From contig JAQVPT010000135.1 in the NCBI GenBank assembly GCA_028701945.1, positions 1 to 9,044 on the forward strand: 9,044 nucleotides of DNA, written 5' to 3'. Source of the DNA: Bacteroidales bacterium. Lineage in GTDB: Bacteria; Bacteroidota; Bacteroidia; Bacteroidales; ML635J-15. The notes under the pieces were generated by a model that searched no databases, was not told where the DNA came from, and was given only the letters and a program-made list of their open reading frames with translations. Of the stretch, positions 7,748 through 9,044 are shown piece by piece; positions within the stretch are counted from its first letter, which is position 1; each line of letters begins with the position of its first letter. A program made the translations under genes and the position numbers.

Positions 7748-8716
7748 TTAAAACGTATAATTAATCCCAAATCTTACTCCAAACCGATCGTCAATAGTTA
7801 TAATTTTCGCATCTGACGTAAATAGTGATATTATTCTGGGATTGTAATGTGGCTCAATGAAAACACCTGCATTTTTGACTGGATAGTATGATAATTTTAC
7901 AGATATCCAAATAGATGGAATAATCTTCCTTTTTACCTCTTCTGAAACCAGGACAACGTCCCCTTCTTGTTGTCGCCAATAATAAAACTCTGAAAACTGA
8001 AGAATCCCAAATATTGCACCTACCCCAGCGAGTAATTCGATTTTATTGCCTTGATAAACCCGAAATCTAAAAATAAGAGGGATTTCAAAATATTGTATTT
8101 TGCCAGTTTTAATAAAACTAGTATCAATTTGAGTAGTATCGTAAACTGTATTAAATACGGTATCAGATATAGTTATTTCTGTAGTATCTATTAAGTATAT
8201 AAATGTAGTATCGTTAACAATAATGAATGTGCTGTCTATTAGTACCGAGTCTTCAGTTACATAAAAGTCGGCACCAGTTGTGTCAATTTGAAAATATGAA
8301 GTAGTGCTAATATCAAAGTTTACAGAGCTATCAACCATCTCGTACTTATCATAAAACTGAAAATCATTTAAAATTTTTGAAAAGAAAAATCCTGTGGACA
8401 ATGAAAATTTGCTCTTAGATGCAGATAGTTCTAATCCGATTGTATAGTTACTTTGTTTTTTTAGTTGTCCTTGATCACCCGAATATGTTCTCCAGTTTAC
8501 CCAAAAATTAGTGTATGATGGCGATATTTCGTATCTTTCTATAAATGGGTCAATATAAAGAGTATCGAATTGATAGACATTATTATGGACTTGTACTGTA
8601 TCATAGACAGTATTAGTAATATTTATTTTTATAGTATCAATTTCTTGAGTAAAAGCATTAAATGCAGTGTTTAACAGTACTGCTAAAATAAAAAAATATT
8701 TTACCTGCTTTTTCAA
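7748..8716 (-). CDS. Predicted outer-membrane beta-barrel protein with Asp/Thr-rich insertion, TTG start
   Basis: No specific function is recognisable. The start used is TTG at 8716-8714: an in-frame TAA lies two codons upstream, and the first internal Met is residue 127, far past the signal peptide. The signal peptide (residues 1-23, 'KKQVKYFFILAVLL...AFTQ') begins right at the TTG. After a short Asp/Thr-rich stretch (25-57), alternating-residue strands such as 'YTIGLELSASKSKFSLSTGFFF' segments (91-112), 'IQYFEIPLIFRFRV' (207-220), 'IELLAGVGAIFGI' (226-238), 'IPSIWISVKLSYYPV' (266-280) and a final strand ending in Phe suggest a small outer-membrane barrel like Bacteroidetes porin-family or OMP_b-brl proteins. 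Residues about 144-203 form a long insertion full of DT/DTT/DST units, probably a loop or linker. It is convergent to sod and appears monocistronic. Confidence 0.78.
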   Translation of the reverse strand: MKKQVKYFFILAVLLNTAFNAFTQEIDTIKINITNTVYDTVQVHNNVYQFDTLYIDPFIERYEISPSYTNFWVNWRTYSGDQGQLKKQSNYTIGLELSASKSKFSLSTGFFFSKILNDFQFYDKYEMVDSSVNFDISTTSYFQIDTTGADFYVTEDSVLIDSTFIIVNDTTFIYLIDTTEITISDTVFNTVYDTTQIDTSFIKTGKIQYFEIPLIFRFRVYQGNKIELLAGVGAIFGILQFSEFYYWRQQEGDVVLVSEEVKRKIIPSIWISVKLSYYPVKNAGVFIEPHYNPRIISLFTSDAKIITIDDRFGVRFGINYTF

Positions 8717-8738
8717 AATTGCTTAATCAAGTTTCAAA

Positions 8739-8746
8739 CAAATTTA
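8739..8746 (-). promoter_or_regulatory. Candidate -7 promoter box for the beta-barrel gene (TAAATTTG)
   Basis: On the minus strand this is a perfect TAnnTTTG match ending 22 nt before the TTG start codon. No TTTG-type -33 element is seen about 20 nt upstream; the DNA there is A-rich. The box overlaps the second in-frame stop of the neighbouring transposase remnant, so the promoter would lie at the edge of decayed mobile-element DNA. AT-rich sequence makes chance matches common. Confidence 0.4.
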
Positions 8747-8902
8747 CGAAAAAAATTGATGTTTTTCTTTTTTACAGTATTGCAATTAATTAACAATCAT
8801 TATTTTTTGTTGTTTTCGTGTAAAAATATCAATCCATTCAACGATTGTCATGGTGGTTAAGTAAATGGCATTTTGATCGTGTATTTTATATTGGCCGCCC
8901 AT
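8744..8902 (-). pseudogene. RAYT-type (REP-associated tyrosine) transposase, N-terminal remnant with nonsense codon
   Basis: From an ATG at 8902-8900 the frame reads MGGQYKIHDQNAIYL, then 'VEWIDIFTRK' (residues 21-30), then a TAA at codon 39 (8788-8786). It resumes in the same frame with 'LQYCKKEK' before diverging and reaching a second stop at 8746-8744. From family knowledge, Bacteroidetes RAYT proteins (IS200/IS605-like HUH, TnpA_REP) begin in this way, with '.KY..xDQ...YFvTfTVV.WIDVFTR' and a later 'S...YC...KGL'. The match therefore continues across the stop, which marks a decayed gene, not a short real one. The HUH motif and catalytic tyrosine, which come later in the family, are absent, so the remnant cannot be active. 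If the ancestral residue at codon 39 was serine (TCA), a single base change made the stop. Confidence 0.72.
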
Positions 8903-8931
8903 TTATTTTATGAAGATTATTTAGGGCTTCC

Positions 8932-9044
8932 TCAGAAAGTCAGATTTAGAATATTTGCAAAATTCATAATATTCATAACAAAAAGAGTTGCACCTATCCA
9001 GGATTCGGAAGTATCCTTGAGTTTCGCTTTAATCTGGTTAAGAT
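8932..9044 (-). pseudogene. C-terminal tail of a probable transposase, cut by the window edge
   Basis: Entering from the right edge, one minus-strand frame codes for 36 residues (LNQIKAKLKDTSESW, then IGATLFVMNIMNFANIL and a short end) before TGA at 8934-8932. The 'IKAKL..TSESWIGA..FVMN' pattern resembles the C-terminal end of DDE transposases of Bacteroidetes insertion sequences as I remember them, but I cannot name the IS family. The other two minus frames here are broken by stops within the first 55 bases. The gene may be intact outside the window. If it is an IS, its terminal repeat would be expected in the 29 nt between this stop and the RAYT remnant (8903-8931), for example near 'TTAGGGCTTCCTC', but with only one end visible no inverted repeat can be shown. 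Confidence 0.4.

Noticed and set aside
8786..8902. A genuine 38-residue small protein
   Set aside because: The similarity to RAYT transposases continues past its stop codon in the same frame, so it is better read as a broken gene.

Overview
The window looks like chromosomal DNA of an AT-rich member of the Bacteroidetes (Bacteroidota). Three things point there. A secreted aminopeptidase ends in a type IX secretion (T9SS) sorting domain. Several signal peptides end in the 'FSQ/SAQ' style common in the phylum. Two gene starts are preceded by perfect TAnnTTTG boxes, the Bacteroidetes -7 promoter element. The order or genus cannot be read from this stretch.

Layout. Positions 1-6809 hold one dense minus-strand gene block, read right to left: ruvB, a T9SS-exported M1 aminopeptidase, tyrS, an uncharacterised secreted protein, a flavin reductase-like protein, and an OsmC-family protein that runs off the left edge. 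Junctions from ruvB to the flavin reductase are tight (2, 9 and 45 nt gaps, then a 1-nt stop/start overlap), so this is probably one transcription unit. A 64-nt gap precedes the OsmC gene. A 174-nt AT-rich divergent intergenic region separates ruvB from a plus-strand superoxide dismutase (6984-7676) of the Mn type, which carries an N-terminal signal peptide. A 25-bp-stem hairpin (7689-7741) separates sod from the convergent gene at 7748-8716, a predicted outer-membrane beta-barrel that starts with TTG and carries a long Asp/Thr-rich insertion.

The right end (8717-9044) has no intact gene. It holds two mobile-element remnants on the minus strand. One is the N-terminal third of a REP-associated tyrosine transposase (RAYT), broken by an in-frame stop. 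The other is a 36-residue C-terminal tail, probably of another transposase. The predicted promoter of the beta-barrel gene lies inside the dead RAYT.

Functionally the window mixes housekeeping (DNA branch migration, Tyr-tRNA charging), envelope or secreted proteins, and redox or oxidative-stress functions (SOD, OsmC, flavin reductase). I see no CRISPR array, tRNA, rRNA, toxin-antitoxin pair or defence cassette, and no convincing new multi-gene system. The most interesting non-standard signals are the strand-asymmetric hairpin after sod, the RAYT remnant reused as upstream DNA, and the exported SOD.
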